NCBI GenBank assembly: GCA_964392615.1
Contig: CAYMRB010000487.1
Location: 1-7,357, forward strand
From: CAYMRB01 sp964392615
GTDB taxonomy: Bacteria > Planctomycetota > UBA8108
Direction: 5' to 3'
Length of the DNA: 7,357 nucleotides
Shown here: piece after piece, positions 5,860-7,357 of the stretch
Layout of the letters: each line of letters starts with the position of its first letter
How positions within the stretch are numbered: the stretch's first letter is position 1
Translations under genes and position numbers: made by a program
The notes under the pieces: generated by a model
Told to the model about the DNA's origin: nothing
What the model saw: the letters and a program-made list of their open reading frames with translations, nothing else
Database searches by the model: none

Positions 5860-7357
5860 GGCTGCCTCCCTTGTCGCGGGCCTCGCGCAGCGCGCGGCGC
5901 ACCTCCTCGGGCAGATTGTCCGGGAGATCGTCCTGCACCGCATCGCGGACGACGCGCACCTCGAAGCGCACGTCGCGTCCGCGCGGCAGCGCCAATCGGC
6001 CGTCGACGAACTCGCCGACGGTGGATGTCGCGGACGTGCCGTCAGCCGAACCGTCCGTCTCGTCGCTGCCGATCACGTACCACATGGGAGCATCGACGCG
6101 CGCGATCGTGAAGCGTTCGACGAAGCCGACGCGCCCCGCCGCCGGCAGGATCAGCTCGCGCACCTCGACGCCGTCGATCTCGTAGCGAAACTCCGGGTGG
6201 CCATCGCGCAGGCGGTAGCCGCGAAAGCGCCGCTTCGGTATGCGATCGGGAGCGCCGCGCCGCAGCGGAAACGCGCCGAGCGACCAGAACCGTTCGCCGA
6301 CGATCGTCGGGTAGGCCATGCTCTTCGCGAGGCTGCCCGATAGATCGAGGAAGCCGCCGTACCACGCGTACGCGAGCCGACACTCTCCCGCGTCGAAGCA
6401 GTACGAAACGATCGGCACGCGAGGCTGGCGCGGCATGCCGACCGCGATCGCGGCGGGCGTTACGTCGGGCAGGACGAAGCGTTGGATGACCGGCCGATGT
6501 CCTGGCACGGGCATCGCCTCGGTGCCGAGAACCGCGTTGTCCGCGTCGACACCGACCGGACGCGGGATATTCTCTGCCAGCGCGAACGTCGTCCACAGGT
6601 CGGCGATCGTCCCGTCGGCCGCGGCTCGCGGGAGCGCGCCGAGAAACTGCGGCATCGACGTACCGGACGCGATCCTCGCCGGATCGTGCAGCCAGCGGCG
6701 GTACCAGTCGAAGCGCAGTCGCTCGGCGACGGTCTGGAGCTGCGGCCCTTTCTCGTCCGCGATCGGACGGAACGAGCCGAAGTCGTGGCACGAGATGCAG
6801 GCGAGGCCGCCCTTGGCGCTCTCCCGTCCGAGGAGGTCGACGCCTCGCCGCACGCGCTCGTCGTCGAGCGACGGCACCGGCGGAAGCGGCTCGTCGACGA
6901 CGCCGAACGCCGCGGCGAGTCGGTGCGGCAGGTCGCCCACCTGCGACTCCGGGTAGCGAGGCATGCGCACGACGAGGTGCTCGCGCGTGCGCCGCCCGTC
7001 GAGCAGCACGCCGCGCAGCCACGCGGTGCGCAACTTCGCGCCCACGCCCGTCAGCGGTGGCACCCGCTCCGTGAGGGAGGGGCTCGGCGCGTTGCCGTCG
7101 AGCCGATGGCACGAGGTGCACCGCAGCCCTCGCAGGCGACGGGTGAGATCGCGCACGGGCGCGCGCCAGCGATCCGGCATGCGGTGCTGCTCGTCGAGAA
7201 AGCGCGCGATCGCCGCTCGCTGGCTCGCGTCGAACGCGTAGCGCGGCACACCGGACGGAGCGAGGCAGCCGCGATCAAGGCGGAGCGCGGCGAGCGGGGG
7301 AGGGGCGGTGTCGGTGTCGGAGTCGGAGTCGGAGTCGGTGTCGGTGTCGGTGTCGGT
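5852..7357 (-). CDS. Diheme c-type cytochrome with large C-terminal domain, N-terminus beyond window
   Basis: The reading frame is open from the right edge (501 residues visible) to TGA at 5854-5852. Two class I-like cytochrome c units are seen: heme motif CTSCH (7120-7106) with a likely Met ligand in MPRY, and CISCH (6799-6785) with a likely Met ligand in GTSMPQF. This implies an exported, periplasmic or membrane-anchored electron carrier. From about 6490 to the end is a roughly 210-residue domain with motifs QRFVLPD, AIAVGMP, SYCFDAGECRLAYAWYGGFLD and FRGYRL. I associate it with PVC-group cytochrome/propeller proteins, but its function is not established. A GTG at 7249 gives a possible 465-residue start. 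However, the upstream codons stay open and read RGCLAPSGVPRYAFDASQRA, a linker style common between cytochrome domains, and no signal peptide follows the GTG. The real protein is therefore probably longer. It is translationally coupled to the propeller gene downstream and is its likely electron acceptor. Confidence 0.85.
   Translation of the reverse strand, partial: TDTDTDTDSDSDSDTDTAPPPLAALRLDRGCLAPSGVPRYAFDASQRAAIARFLDEQHRMPDRWRAPVRDLTRRLRGLRCTSCHRLDGNAPSPSLTERVPPLTGVGAKLRTAWLRGVLLDGRRTREHLVVRMPRYPESQVGDLPHRLAAAFGVVDEPLPPVPSLDDERVRRGVDLLGRESAKGGLACISCHDFGSFRPIADEKGPQLQTVAERLRFDWYRRWLHDPARIASGTSMPQFLGALPRAAADGTIADLWTTFALAENIPRPVGVDADNAVLGTEAMPVPGHRPVIQRFVLPDVTPAAIAVGMPRQPRVPIVSYCFDAGECRLAYAWYGGFLDLSGSLAKSMAYPTIVGERFWSLGAFPLRRGAPDRIPKRRFRGYRLRDGHPEFRYEIDGVEVRELILPAAGRVGFVERFTIARVDAPMWYVIGSDETDGSADGTSATSTVGEFVDGRLALPRGRDVRFEVRVVRDAVQDDLPDNLPEEVRRALREARDKGGSRE
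5865..5870 (-). promoter_or_regulatory. Shine-Dalgarno site for the propeller gene
   Basis: GGGAGG on the minus strand is 5 nt before the GTG at 5859-5857. It lies within the last codons of the cytochrome gene. It supports this GTG start over the longer in-frame ATG at 5943, which would overlap the upstream gene by 92 nt and spoil the signal peptide. Confidence 0.7.
6785..6799 (-). other. Second heme c attachment motif CISCH
   Basis: The minus strand reads Cys-Ile-Ser-Cys-His, and GTSMPQF follows 44 residues later with the probable axial methionine. The spacing mirrors the first heme unit, so the protein carries two similar cytochrome folds in tandem. Confidence 0.85.
7106..7120 (-). other. 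First heme c attachment motif CTSCH
   Basis: The minus strand reads Cys-Thr-Ser-Cys-His, the covalent heme c attachment signature CxxCH. It is followed about 48 residues later by MPRY, a probable axial methionine. Confidence 0.85.
7307..7357. repeat. Hexanucleotide tandem repeat encoding Thr-Asp/Ser-Asp
   Basis: Eight and a half tandem units of GGTGTC or GGAGTC run into the window edge in the order two T-type, three A-type, three T-type, then a partial unit. On the minus strand, in frame with the cytochrome gene, they encode alternating Thr-Asp and Ser-Asp. This would be an acidic, probably disordered linker or surface segment. Confidence 0.9.

Noticed and set aside
5860..5943. N-terminal extension of the propeller gene to ATG at 5943
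   Set aside because: It would add a 28-residue Arg/Cys-rich stretch before a good signal peptide and overlap the cytochrome gene by 92 nt. The GTG at 5859 has the Shine-Dalgarno site.
4105..6111. Long + strand open frame (668 codons) across the propeller gene
   Set aside because: Its translation is Arg/Ala-rich with no motif, and it lies antisense to a gene with clear propeller motifs, a signal peptide and a Shine-Dalgarno site. It is a GC-rich shadow frame.
6042..7121. Second - strand frame (359 codons) inside the cytochrome gene
   Set aside because: Extreme Arg/Ala content and no motif; the overlapping frame holds both CxxCH sites.

Overview
The window is gene-dense, high-GC bacterial DNA with no RNA genes, mobile elements or CRISPR arrays that I can see. 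It looks like a fragment from an uncultured environmental bacterium. The right half holds a diheme cytochrome c plus beta-propeller pair of a style common in Planctomycetota, Verrucomicrobiota and related lineages. That is a lean only, because no phylogenetic marker gene is present.

Left half (about 1-4367, + strand): four tightly packed genes that look like one operon for making and attaching a cell-surface sugar. They are a 5'-truncated NAD-dependent sugar-nucleotide epimerase, a second complete NAD-dependent epimerase of a related but distinct subgroup, a family 2 glycosyltransferase of the dolichyl/polyprenyl-phosphate sugar synthase type, and a polytopic membrane protein with the layout of a GT-C-like transferase. 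Gaps are 12 and 24 nt, and the last pair overlaps by 37 nt. A consistent model is that the epimerases make a nucleotide sugar, the GT2 enzyme moves a sugar onto a lipid carrier, and the membrane protein uses the lipid-linked sugar on the outer face of the membrane. The substrates cannot be read from the sequence.

Right half (4348-7357, - strand): two translationally coupled genes running towards the first set. The upstream one is a diheme c-type cytochrome with a large C-terminal domain, cut off by the right window edge. The downstream one is a secreted beta-propeller protein related to sorbosone/glucose dehydrogenase-like propellers, with a C-terminal beta-sandwich-like extension. Together they suggest a periplasmic oxidation module that passes electrons to c-type hemes.

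The two sets meet tail to tail and overlap by 20 nt. An inverted repeat there contains both stop codons. No stretch longer than 24 nt lies outside genes. The extreme left end (about 1-95) appears to be poor-quality sequence with a detectable frame slip. The extreme right end is a hexanucleotide repeat that is in frame with the cytochrome gene.
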